DNA from: a virus | IMG/VR virus record: IMGVR_UViG_3300020162_002490 | Coordinates: 1-40,199 of that record | Length of the DNA stretch: 40,199 nucleotides | Reading direction: 5' to 3' (one strand) | Shown: positions 30,812 through 37,706 of the stretch, in pieces | Layout: each line of letters starts with the position of its first letter | Position numbering within the stretch: the stretch's first letter is position 1 | Made by a program: the position numbers and the translations under genes | Notes under the pieces: generated by a model | Database searches by the model: none | The model's input: the letters and a program-made list of their open reading frames with translations, nothing else | Told to the model about the DNA's origin: nothing

Positions 30812-31468
30812 ATGGGAACTAGAGGCAAGGCCGCTAAAATTTACTCTAAAGAAGATTTATTACGTGCAATGAAGGTTACTAAAAGTATTAGAGCAGCTGC
30901 TCGATACTTAAACTGTTCATACCAGCATATTAAACCTTACTTTAAATCATACCGAGTTGACGACAACGATCCCAACTCACCTACATTATTTGATACTCAC
31001 AAGAATCAATTAGGAAAAGGTATTCCCAAATTTCTAAAACATCATGGTAAAGACCCTGACCTACAAAAAATACTAACTGGTGAATTATACACTGAATCAT
31101 TTAGTGTAGACAAATTCAAACGCAGACTAATTCAAGAAGCAATACTAGCAGAAGAATGTGTTTGCTGCGGATTTAAAGAGCAACGTGTATCAGATTATAG
31201 AGTACCATTATTAATTAATTTTAAAAATGGGAACAAAAGAGATTGGAAACGGGAAAATCTAGAATTCCTCTGCTACAATTGCTACTTTTTAACTATTGGA
31301 GATGTATTCACTAAGAAACAAGAACAGGGTATTGAAGATTATAATGAGGGTTATAAAGTAAATCAAGTAACATGGGAGTTAGATGAATACGCTGAAGAGC
31401 ATTTTCGTTCATTAGGATTAATGGATGATAAGAAAGAGGATGATGACTTTATTTCTTATAATAAATAA
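30812..31468 (+). CDS. HTH plus zinc-ribbon protein, HNH-like but degenerate
   Basis: 218 residues. Residues about 14-45 form a helix-turn-helix (KEDLLRAMKVTKSIRAAARY, then LNCSYQHIKPYFK). Residues about 115-165 carry ECVCCGF and LCYNCYF, two CxxC pairs that should bind zinc in an HNH-like frame. The expected catalytic His residues are missing: the usual HHxNG region reads PLLINFKNGN. It may therefore bind DNA without cutting, or use another metal-ion set as in endonuclease VII. The tail is acidic. Followed by a promoter. Confidence 0.6.
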   Translation: MGTRGKAAKIYSKEDLLRAMKVTKSIRAAARYLNCSYQHIKPYFKSYRVDDNDPNSPTLFDTHKNQLGKGIPKFLKHHGKDPDLQKILTGELYTESFSVDKFKRRLIQEAILAEECVCCGFKEQRVSDYRVPLLINFKNGNKRDWKRENLEFLCYNCYFLTIGDVFTKKQEQGIEDYNEGYKVNQVTWELDEYAEEHFRSLGLMDDKKEDDDFISYNK

Positions 31469-31470
31469 GT

Positions 31471-31499
31471 TTGTTAATCTAATTTTTTCTTCGTATATT
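31471..31499 (+). promoter_or_regulatory. Promoter, TTGT-N17-CGTATATT
   Basis: TTGT 31471-31474, 17 bases with a T-run, CGTATATT 31492-31499. The region from here to the start codon is nearly the same as at 32199-32235, so promoter and 5' coding end appear duplicated. Confidence 0.65.
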
Positions 31500-31515
31500 T
31501 ATTTATATAACTTAA

Positions 31516-31536
31516 AATAATAATAATAATAATAAT
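31516..31536 (+). repeat. AAT trinucleotide tract touching the start codon
   Basis: Seven consecutive AAT units, the last one overlapping the ATG at 31535. The matching site at 32222-32234 has only two units, so tract length varies between copies. Slippage here would change leader length. Confidence 0.7.
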
Positions 31537-32152
31537 GAACAATAATTTTAATTTAAAACAATTCCTTACTGAAGGAAAATTATTAAAAGAAGATATTCAA
31601 AGCTCTTTTAAACAATTAGTAGATGCTATTCCTAATGAAAAGTATTTTTATATAGCAGATGAACAAGCTGATACTTTTTTTAATCCTGAAGAAAATGGCC
31701 CTGATTATAATTATGCTGGATTTGACGACTTCTCAGATGGGGATTTAGTAGATTATTTCTATGATGATATTTTTAATAATGAATTAAAAGGTAAACCCGG
31801 AGTTGAAGGGAATAATTTTAATGAATGGCAAAGTATAGATAGAGAAGAAAATCCTACAGAAAAAGGTGGTGGAAAAAATGAAATGTTACTCTATAATAAA
31901 ATTAAACAAATAATTTCTGATTATAAAATATCAAAATTTTCAGATGAGATTCCTTTAACTTCAGAAATAAAAGATTATATTGATGAAACTATTCAAGATG
32001 CTAGAGATAGGGGAGAATTTGATTATTTACTTGATGCTGGTTTCTTTGGTACAGATTTAGCAGATAATATTTTAACTGAGTTTATGGATGAATATCCAAA
32101 TGCTTATACTCTAAGTCAAGAAGTAGAAGATTATATTGATTCACAACTTTAA
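31535..32152 (+). CDS. Acidic protein with N-terminal leader (candidate internal head protein)
   Basis: 205 residues, strongly acidic. It begins MNNNFNLKQFLTEGKLLKE, almost the same as the 32235 gene (MNNNFNLKKFLAEGILLKE), while the bodies differ. LTE-G fits an (L/I)xE prohead-protease site as in T4 internal proteins. The remainder is helical with Asp/Glu clusters (DEQADTFFNPEE, GFDDFSDGDLVDYFYDD). A high negative charge might suit DNA-like packing or mimicry, but this is a guess. It has its own promoter. Confidence 0.6.
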   Translation: MNNNFNLKQFLTEGKLLKEDIQSSFKQLVDAIPNEKYFYIADEQADTFFNPEENGPDYNYAGFDDFSDGDLVDYFYDDIFNNELKGKPGVEGNNFNEWQSIDREENPTEKGGGKNEMLLYNKIKQIISDYKISKFSDEIPLTSEIKDYIDETIQDARDRGEFDYLLDAGFFGTDLADNILTEFMDEYPNAYTLSQEVEDYIDSQL

Positions 32153-32177
32153 TTAATACCCCTTACATATAAAATAC

Positions 32178-32206
32178 TTGGCCTCTTAAAGAGGCCTTCG
32201 TATATT
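32178..32206 (+). promoter_or_regulatory. Promoter, TTGG-N17-CGTATATT, hairpin in spacer
   Basis: TTGG 32178-32181, CGTATATT 32199-32206, with the hairpin at 32180-32196 filling the spacer. Drives the second leader-bearing gene at 32235. The downstream bases TATATTTATATTATATAACTTAAA are nearly those following 31494 (summarised). Confidence 0.68.
32180..32196 (+). terminator. Hairpin GGCCTCT/AGAGGCC
   Basis: Seven perfect pairs with a three-base loop. Only two T follow, then CG of the promoter element. It could end the 31535 transcript or mark the promoter; a classical T-run is missing. Confidence 0.6.
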
Positions 32207-32234
32207 TATATTATATAACTTAAAATAATAAAAA

Positions 32235-32948
32235 ATGAACAATAACTTTAACTTAAAAAAATTCCTTGCTGAAGGGATATTATTGAAAGAGGAACGTTTC
32301 TATGCCCCTAACTATGTAAAACAAAAATATGGTAATAAAGCATCTGAAATAGAAAATAATATACATGATGAAGAAGATAATAATCCTAATATTTGGGATT
32401 TATATACTTCTTTAGAATCACCTGAAGAAGTAGATGATTTTGTTCAAGGATTTATTAATGAATCCGAATTAAATGAAGAAGCTCAAGTAGATGAGAATCT
32501 TATTAAAAGCATTTTTGATGAGAAAGTACAAGACGATTATAAACCATTAATTGGTACTGATCCAATTTATGACGGTTTAGAAGAAGTATTAAACTCACCT
32601 AAAACCTTTCAAAAAGTAGCAGAATGGGTTAAAGACCAATTTGAATCTTCTGGAGAGGATTTAGAAGAAGGAGATGAAGCAGGTTATGCTTCTGATGCTA
32701 CTGATTATAGTATTATGGAAGCTTTTGCTCCTCGTTTAGTTCAAAATCTAATTAAAGCTGGGTTTACTTATGATAAAGGAGAAGATGATTGGACAGTACC
32801 TGAAAGTTATTCTGATAAAACTGATTATGAGGCATTAACATCATATGGTGTTATTTATGATATCTGGGGATTAGGAGGTGATTATGATACATCACCTAGA
32901 GAGACAATATCTCAGTTTTTAACAAGTGCTGCTGAACAAGCAGTTTAA
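32235..32948 (+). CDS. Acidic protein with N-terminal leader (candidate internal head protein)
   Basis: 237 residues. Shares its first 19 residues almost exactly with the 31535 gene, with LAE-G at the possible cleavage point. The body is different: acidic, with a domain from about 90 to 230 including EEVLNSPKTFQKVAEWVKD and YDIWGLGGDYDTSP. No enzyme motif is recognised. The shared promoter, leader and start region with unlike bodies point to gene shuffling behind a common targeting peptide. Confidence 0.6.
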   Translation: MNNNFNLKKFLAEGILLKEERFYAPNYVKQKYGNKASEIENNIHDEEDNNPNIWDLYTSLESPEEVDDFVQGFINESELNEEAQVDENLIKSIFDEKVQDDYKPLIGTDPIYDGLEEVLNSPKTFQKVAEWVKDQFESSGEDLEEGDEAGYASDATDYSIMEAFAPRLVQNLIKAGFTYDKGEDDWTVPESYSDKTDYEALTSYGVIYDIWGLGGDYDTSPRETISQFLTSAAEQAV

Positions 32949-32971
32949 TTAAAACTTTTTAGATAAAACGC

Positions 32972-33000
32972 TTGGCTCCCATAGGGAGCCTTCGTATATT
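32972..33000 (+). promoter_or_regulatory. Promoter, TTGG-N17-CGTATATT, hairpin in spacer
   Basis: TTGG 32972-32975, CGTATATT 32993-33000, hairpin 32974-32990 in the spacer. The downstream AAGGTATAAAATTAGAG leads to the start at 33020. Confidence 0.68.
32974..32990 (+). terminator. Hairpin GGCTCCC/GGGAGCC
   Basis: Seven perfect pairs with an ATA loop, ending two bases before the CG of the promoter element. Same geometry as at 32180-32196, with unrelated stem sequence. No T-run. Confidence 0.6.
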
Positions 33001-33019
33001 AAGGTATAAAATTAGAGTT

Positions 33020-33376
33020 ATGGCTAAAGGTAGACCAGCAGAAAATGACACTGTTATAAAACAATACACTCAAGTATTTACAGATCATAAAGGTGAAATA
33101 ACTACTTGGGAATGGGATAAAAACATTCATGCAAATGGTCCTATTAGTGTTACAGTTAAAGATCCTTATTGGAGTGTATTTGATAAAAAGGAAAAACAGT
33201 TAGCTGAACTATTAAACAAATATGAACCTAAAGGTAACGAGCGTAAACCACGTATTACAAAAGCTGATAAAGAATTAATGGAGCAACTAGAATTTGAGAT
33301 AAATGAAATCTGGTATGACTCATTCCCTGAAGATAGACCCAAAACTAGAAAACCTAGAACACCTAAAAACAAATAA
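33020..33376 (+). CDS. Hypothetical basic protein, 118 aa
   Basis: Starts at ATG 33020, after the promoter at 32972 and with a GAGTTATG context. An upstream in-frame reading would begin within the hairpin. The N-terminus is short and basic (AKGRPAEND), followed by a beta-rich part with TTWEWDKN and DPYWSVF, and a C-terminus rich in Lys/Arg/Pro. It may bind nucleic acid, but no family is recognised. Confidence 0.6.
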   Translation: MAKGRPAENDTVIKQYTQVFTDHKGEITTWEWDKNIHANGPISVTVKDPYWSVFDKKEKQLAELLNKYEPKGNERKPRITKADKELMEQLEFEINEIWYDSFPEDRPKTRKPRTPKNK

Positions 33377-33691
33377 ATGAAAGCCAAAAAAATGACCTTA
33401 AGGGATTTAGATGAACTAATTGACTTCTCTGAAAATGAACCTGACCAAATCCATAATCAGACCTATAAAATGTTAAAACAAGAATGGAATAAAAATAAAA
33501 AACATTCTATAGTTGATTTATTTGTAGTTGAATTAACAAACGATGAAGAGATGGAAGAGGTCATTTTAACTGTTCAAGAACATGAATGGGAACGAGCTTT
33601 AGAATTAGGATTAGAACATTTCGAATTAGTTGAAAACTATGAAATGTGTTCCCAAGTTAAAAAATTATTAGAAACAATTAAAATTAAATAA
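33377..33691 (+). CDS. Small protein, paralog of the 30091 gene
   Basis: 104 residues. The first half is helical (MTLRDLDELIDFSENEPD). The second half matches the gene at 30091: VILTVQEHEWERALE and NYEMCSQVKKLLETI, with the same Trp and Cys. It begins directly after the preceding stop. Function unknown; the pair share a domain of about 40 residues. Confidence 0.6.
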   Translation: MKAKKMTLRDLDELIDFSENEPDQIHNQTYKMLKQEWNKNKKHSIVDLFVVELTNDEEMEEVILTVQEHEWERALELGLEHFELVENYEMCSQVKKLLETIKIK

Positions 33692-33693
33692 AA

Positions 33694-33900
33694 ATGAGTT
33701 ATTTTCAAGTAAATGTGTCTATTATAGACATCAATGACAAAGGTAAACAAAGTAAAGTTACTGAACAATACCTAGTAGATGCCGTAAGTGTAACTGATGC
33801 TGAAGTAAAAGTTACTAAAATGTATGAAGATGAAGGAGGTCAAGTTGACTTTCAAGTTAAAAGTGTTAAAGAAACCAAAATTCTACAAGTAATAGAATAG
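33694..33900 (+). CDS. DUF4494-like protein
   Basis: 68 residues. YFQVNVSI, KVTEQYLVDAVSVTDAE and FQVKSVKETKI follow the pattern of DUF4494, a short family I know mainly from Bacteroidota and their phages. Function unknown. The gene is useful here because it supports a Bacteroidota host. It follows the previous gene by two bases. Confidence 0.7.
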   Translation: MSYFQVNVSIIDINDKGKQSKVTEQYLVDAVSVTDAEVKVTKMYEDEGGQVDFQVKSVKETKILQVIE

Positions 33901-33939
33901 CATCACCCACCCTAATATCCCTCCATCCGTATATACACC

Positions 33940-34155
33940 ATGAAACAATTATTTAAACATAACGATAAACTCTATGTTATCATACGCGCTATGGCTTTTC
34001 ATAACTTTGAAAATTCAAACAGGAGTATTAACATGGAGGTTCTTAAGGCATGGAGGGATCATTTAGGATGTGATCACGTTTTAAGACATAATGATAGATT
34101 TTTATTAGTACAAACAATACAAGACGCAATAATAGAAGATGAAAACAGTAATTAA
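33940..34155 (+). CDS. Hypothetical protein upstream of thioredoxin
   Basis: 71 residues, helical, with several His and Asn (AMAFHNFENSN, HLGCDHVLRHNDRF). A CGTATATA at 33928 lies just upstream but lacks the TTGG partner. It overlaps the thioredoxin gene by 17 bases. I recall similar proteins before thioredoxin genes in phages, but no function. Confidence 0.55.
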   Translation: MKQLFKHNDKLYVIIRAMAFHNFENSNRSINMEVLKAWRDHLGCDHVLRHNDRFLLVQTIQDAIIEDENSN

Positions 34156-34390
34156 ATACGGAGCCGCTTGGTGTGGACCTTGCAAGATGTATGCTCCTAA
34201 ATTCAATGAAGTAGCAACTACAATTTCAGGAGTTAATTTCCAATCAGTAGATGTTGATTCAGGTGATCCAAGAATCATTGAACATGGGATTAGAAACGTG
34301 CCTACAACAGTAGTGATTGATGAGAACGGAAATATTCGTAAACAAATAGGTATTATGAGTGTAGAACAATTAAAAGAATTCATAGGGTAA
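34139..34390 (+). CDS. Thioredoxin
   Basis: 83 residues, a short thioredoxin (bacterial ones about 105). The active site is WCGPC (C12, C15) and the cis-Pro loop is NVPTTVVID. Family role: reduces disulfides, for example to recycle ribonucleotide reductase or as a polymerase processivity factor in T7. Here the first is more likely, since the polymerase is family B. The gene ends in a small hairpin. Confidence 0.9.
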   Translation: MKTVIKYGAAWCGPCKMYAPKFNEVATTISGVNFQSVDVDSGDPRIIEHGIRNVPTTVVIDENGNIRKQIGIMSVEQLKEFIG

Positions 34391-34401
34391 TATTTATTAC
34401 C
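34386..34401 (+). terminator. Short hairpin at thioredoxin stop
   Basis: GGTAAT and ATTACC form six pairs around ATTT, covering the stop codon. It is AT-rich with no T-run, so only a weak or partial terminator. Confidence 0.4.
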
Positions 34402-34414
34402 ATACACTAAACTT

Positions 34415-35641
34415 ATGGCTCAATTAAAAGATTTATTACCTCAAATACCTAAAGACGAATTATCAATTTTAAAAGATTTAAATTTAAAATTAGATGAATC
34501 TAAATTAACAGAAGCAACAGCTAAAGAAGCTGCACAGGCTGTTAAAACCATTATTCAAAATTGGAAAGGATGGTCACAGGCAATGCTAGTTGCAATGTTA
34601 TTAACACCTAATATATCTAATGCCTTAGAGACATATGCACCTGACACATTAGAGGCTATCAAAACTGAAATATCAGCAGAAACATCAAGTAAAACTACTG
34701 GTAACCCAACCGCTGTCAAAACTGTAGATTTTTCACAAACATTTGCTTCGGGGCAATCAGAAATTGTTAATAAACAAGTTATACTTGATAAAGTAAAGGA
34801 TTTAAAACAATGGATAAATTCAAATAAAACTAAACCATTTAAAATAGTAATTACAGCTAGTGAATCTAAAGTACCTAACCCTGAAGGGTTCGGAGAAGGG
34901 GAATTAGCTCAAGCTAGAGGTGAAGCAATTCAATCATTAGTTACTAAATTAGGAGCACAAGATGTTGAAGTTAAAACATTAGTAGGTGGGCCAGCTTGGG
35001 ATGGTAAAAATAAAGATGATGATAAATATACTAAACATCAATATATTAAAGTAAGTATAGTAATTGATACTGAAAATATATGTTCTATGAAAGATATTGA
35101 TGATAAGGGTAGACAAGGTACTTCATCTAATAATTATAAAACTTATGATGAGTATTTAAGTGGGAATGGTGATGTAATACTACATACAGGAACTATACCT
35201 GATAGAATGGTTATATTAGACTCAAATAATAAAATCACTTATGATACAGGATATGTAGCCACTGATGTGACTGATTCTGCTAGTGGATATAAGGAATGGC
35301 AATATGTCCCAATTTATGTTTTACAATTAACAAAACTTGCTCAGAATCAAACTATAATGGGTTCAAATATAGAAACTATTGATGTTAAAACATTTGAAGA
35401 ATTAATTAGTAAAATGTTAAAACCTGGAGCTACACGAGAGAAAAGTGATACTGTAGATAAGGCTTTAGATGAATTAGAATTAATGTTTAAGAGTGGTGTT
35501 AGAAAATTTGTTAAATATAAAGTAGGAACAGGTGATTTAAAAATAGAATTTAAAGATAGTAGGGGTGACTCTAAAGTCCAAATATTCTCACCTGTAGGTA
35601 AAACAGGGTTTAGTTTAAAGGGACAATGTAATAAACCATAA
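34415..35641 (+). CDS. OmpA-like-domain protein, probable virion component
   Basis: 408 residues. N-terminus with a helical segment (AMLVAMLLTPNISNAL) that may be a membrane or signal helix. Residues about 110-220 resemble an OmpA/MotB domain: TFASGQSEIVNKQV, IVITASESKVPNPEGFG, ELAQARGEAIQSLV. Such domains bind peptidoglycan. A C-terminal region of 180 residues is beta-rich. In Bacteroidota phages, proteins of this type are found among virion proteins; the assignment is inference. It is followed by a strong hairpin. Confidence 0.6.
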   Translation: MAQLKDLLPQIPKDELSILKDLNLKLDESKLTEATAKEAAQAVKTIIQNWKGWSQAMLVAMLLTPNISNALETYAPDTLEAIKTEISAETSSKTTGNPTAVKTVDFSQTFASGQSEIVNKQVILDKVKDLKQWINSNKTKPFKIVITASESKVPNPEGFGEGELAQARGEAIQSLVTKLGAQDVEVKTLVGGPAWDGKNKDDDKYTKHQYIKVSIVIDTENICSMKDIDDKGRQGTSSNNYKTYDEYLSGNGDVILHTGTIPDRMVILDSNNKITYDTGYVATDVTDSASGYKEWQYVPIYVLQLTKLAQNQTIMGSNIETIDVKTFEELISKMLKPGATREKSDTVDKALDELELMFKSGVRKFVKYKVGTGDLKIEFKDSRGDSKVQIFSPVGKTGFSLKGQCNKP

Positions 35642-35642
35642 A

Positions 35643-35666
35643 AAGGGCTTGGATTTCCAAGCCCTT
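35643..35666 (+). terminator. Hairpin GGGCTTGG/CCAAGCCC
   Basis: Eight perfect pairs plus two A-T pairs outside, loop ATTT, then TTCTTCG. The strongest GC stem in the window. It contains the TTGG of the next promoter in its left arm. Confidence 0.65.
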
Positions 35667-35677
35667 CTTCGTATATT
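35649..35677 (+). promoter_or_regulatory. Promoter, TTGG-N17-CGTATATT, hairpin in spacer
   Basis: TTGG 35649-35652, CGTATATT 35670-35677. The downstream TAAAGCATAATTTAAAA and the AAAGGTTATG start at 35703 match the organisation at 1335-1369 and 38872-38907. Confidence 0.7.
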
Positions 35678-35702
35678 AAAGCATAATTTAAAAATAAAGG
35701 TT

Positions 35703-35876
35703 ATGGTAAATTATAAAGGTTATGAAATCATTATAAATGATTACAACTATGAACATCATGAAAATACTAAGTATGTATTCTATAATACAAACGACTGTGA
35801 TGAGCCAGGTGGGACCGGTAGTAGTATTGAAGATTGTAAACAACAAATTAATCATTTAATAGGAGAAAGATTATGA
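35703..35876 (+). CDS. Hypothetical protein, 57 aa
   Basis: Start at ATG 35703, fixed by the upstream promoter and AAAGGTTATG. The product is small, acidic and Tyr/Asn-rich (YKGYEIIINDYNYEHHE) with a Gly-Thr-Gly turn. It overlaps the ligase start by four bases. Function unknown. Confidence 0.6.
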   Translation: MVNYKGYEIIINDYNYEHHENTKYVFYNTNDCDEPGGTGSSIEDCKQQINHLIGERL

Positions 35877-36991
35877 TAAAATTCCCAGTGTTATACAAAC
35901 GTTCAAATAGTAAAGAACACATCAACCAATGGCAGATTGAGGTTCAAGGTTGTATGTTTAGAACAACAACAGGGTTTGTAGATATGAAAATGTTTACAGG
36001 TGATTGGACAGTTTGTTCACCTAAAAATGTAGGTAAAAAGAATGCTACAACAGCTGAAGAACAAGCATTATTTGAAGCACAAGCACTTCACACTAAACGT
36101 AAAGATTTAGGTTATTGGGAAGATATAAATGATTGTGATAAGAAAGTATTCTTTCAACCAATGTTAGCTCAGGACTATGACAAACGTAAAGATAAAATTA
36201 AATTCCCTATACTTTCTCAACCTAAATTAGATGGCATCAGATGTATTATTAAATCAGATGGTATGTGGACAAGAAATGGTAAAGAAATTATATCTGCGCC
36301 TCACATATATGAATATTTAAAACATATCTTTGATAATCAACCCGACTTAGTATTGGACGGTGAATTATATACTTCAGATAGGGATGTTGATTTTAACACT
36401 ATTATTTCATGTGTTAGAAAAACAAAACCAACACAAGCTGATTTAGAAATGTCAGCCAAATATATTGAGTTCTGGGCTTATGATTTATATGATGGTGAGG
36501 ATTTAATGTATGAAGATAGAAGAAATTTATTAAAAGGATTAGAAACTAAGTATAGTATAGGTTATCCTTTATATAGAGTAGTTGTAACTTATGAACTACC
36601 TAATGAAAAATATGTTACAGAACAACTTCAACATTACATTTATCAAGGTTTTGAAGGCCAAATATTAAGAGACCCAAACACACCTTACGAAAATAAAAGA
36701 TCAAATGGTTTATTAAAACATAAAACGTTTCATGATGAGGAGTTTGAAATAATTGGTTACGCTGAGGGTGTAGGTAAATTTTCAGGTAAATTAGCAACTT
36801 TAAAAGTAGATGTTAATGGGGTTCAAGTTGATTGTACTATAAATGGTACAATGGGTTATTTAGAAGAATTATTTGAGATTAAAGATAATTTAATAGGTAA
36901 AAAAGCAACTGTGAAATATTTTGAAAAAACAACTGACAATTCATTACGTTTTCCAAAAGTGATTCAAATAGATAGAAACAGTTATGAATAG
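35873..36991 (+). CDS. ATP-dependent DNA ligase
   Basis: 372 residues. Motif I KLDGIR with the adenylated K118; motif III LVLDGELY; motif IV EGQILRD; motif V LLKHKTF; then an OB-fold domain (FEIIGYAEG, GKKATVKYFE). The first 85 residues resemble a WGR-type domain (WQIEVQGCMFRTTTG, then EEQALFEAQALHTKRKDLGY). Family role: seals nicks in DNA with ATP during replication and repair. It is shorter than T4 ligase (487). Confidence 0.92.
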   Translation: MIKFPVLYKRSNSKEHINQWQIEVQGCMFRTTTGFVDMKMFTGDWTVCSPKNVGKKNATTAEEQALFEAQALHTKRKDLGYWEDINDCDKKVFFQPMLAQDYDKRKDKIKFPILSQPKLDGIRCIIKSDGMWTRNGKEIISAPHIYEYLKHIFDNQPDLVLDGELYTSDRDVDFNTIISCVRKTKPTQADLEMSAKYIEFWAYDLYDGEDLMYEDRRNLLKGLETKYSIGYPLYRVVVTYELPNEKYVTEQLQHYIYQGFEGQILRDPNTPYENKRSNGLLKHKTFHDEEFEIIGYAEGVGKFSGKLATLKVDVNGVQVDCTINGTMGYLEELFEIKDNLIGKKATVKYFEKTTDNSLRFPKVIQIDRNSYE

Positions 36992-37190
36992 AAAACCTTA
37001 TAAAAGGATCTATTGCGAAGATACATCCCCTACCTTGAAGTTAATAACAACAGCTAAAAATAATGGTAAAATCAGGACAATAAATGATTTAACTTATGAA
37101 CAAATAGGGGATGATATGCTGTATTGCTTTAAAACCTCTCGTGTTGTTAAACTTGGCTCTTTAGAATTAGATTTGTATATTAAAACATAA
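36984..37190 (+). CDS. Hypothetical basic protein, 68 aa
   Basis: Overlaps the ligase end by eight bases. Basic N-terminus (MNRKPYKRIYCED), then LKLITTAKNNGKIRTIND and a beta-rich end. Could be a small nucleic-acid-binding protein, but no family is recognised. Confidence 0.55.
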   Translation: MNRKPYKRIYCEDTSPTLKLITTAKNNGKIRTINDLTYEQIGDDMLYCFKTSRVVKLGSLELDLYIKT

Positions 37191-37200
37191 TTAAAATAAT

Positions 37201-37587
37201 ATGAATAAACTTATATTAACCTTAATATTATTTAGTAGTATAATTTGTACTGCTCAACCTTTTAATAATAATTTAGATAGAAGGTATTTTTACCATTGGG
37301 AATCCGTTAACTCACAGCAGAATAATATGGAGATTATTATTCATAAAGAAAATAATAAAGTTAGAGTGACTGAGATTAGGTTCGAGAAAGAAGGTGAATT
37401 AGGGCAAGCTATTATTTACATCACAGTTTATATTTGTAAAAATAAGAAAAATAGGATGATAGTTGAAACAATTGATCCCACTACATTACAAATTAATAAT
37501 AATGAATACATACTTACTAAAGATAAAAAATTATTGCGAGTAACACAAAACGACACTATTACATTTAAAAGAAGATACACAAAATGA
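37201..37587 (+). CDS. Secreted or lipid-anchored protein, 128 aa
   Basis: The N-terminus is a signal peptide: MNKLILTLILFSSIICTAQP. A cut at TA-QP or lipid attachment at Cys17 are both possible. The mature part (about 110 residues) is beta-rich and basic with no motif. It could work in the periplasm or envelope of the infected cell. It ends at an ATGA overlap with a tiny membrane protein. Confidence 0.6.
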   Translation: MNKLILTLILFSSIICTAQPFNNNLDRRYFYHWESVNSQQNNMEIIIHKENNKVRVTEIRFEKEGELGQAIIYITVYICKNKKNRMIVETIDPTTLQINNNEYILTKDKKLLRVTQNDTITFKRRYTK

Positions 37588-37706
37588 TATACGCTATAAT
37601 AGGAGTAATAACGGCAGGCTTAGTATTAAGTGGATTTATAATAGGTTTTACTTTAATTATACAAGGTATAATAAAAGACATACATAAAAATGGAAAAAAC
37701 AGGTAA
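37584..37706 (+). CDS. Single-helix membrane peptide, 40 aa
   Basis: A hydrophobic segment covers most of it (MIYAIIGVITAGLVLSGFII, continuing GFTLIIQG), then a short basic end (KDIHKNGKNR). Coupled to the secreted protein by ATGA and overlapping the next gene by 17 bases. Small phage membrane peptides may act in lysis control or exclusion; no evidence picks one. Confidence 0.55.
   Translation: MIYAIIGVITAGLVLSGFIIGFTLIIQGIIKDIHKNGKNR

Noticed and set aside
33928-33935. CGTATATA before the 33940 gene as another promoter copy
   Set aside because: No TTGG-like box 17 bases upstream and the last base differs; left out of the set.
29750-34407. - strand open frames at 29750-29995, 33166-33387 and 34105-34407
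   Set aside because: All overlap supported + strand genes (leader-bearing gene, basic protein, thioredoxin) and show no - strand promoter.
32972-35703. Upstream TTG starts at 32972 and 35649
   Set aside because: Both TTG are the promoter TTGG boxes; the transcripts would start downstream of them, so ATG 33020 and 35703 are used.
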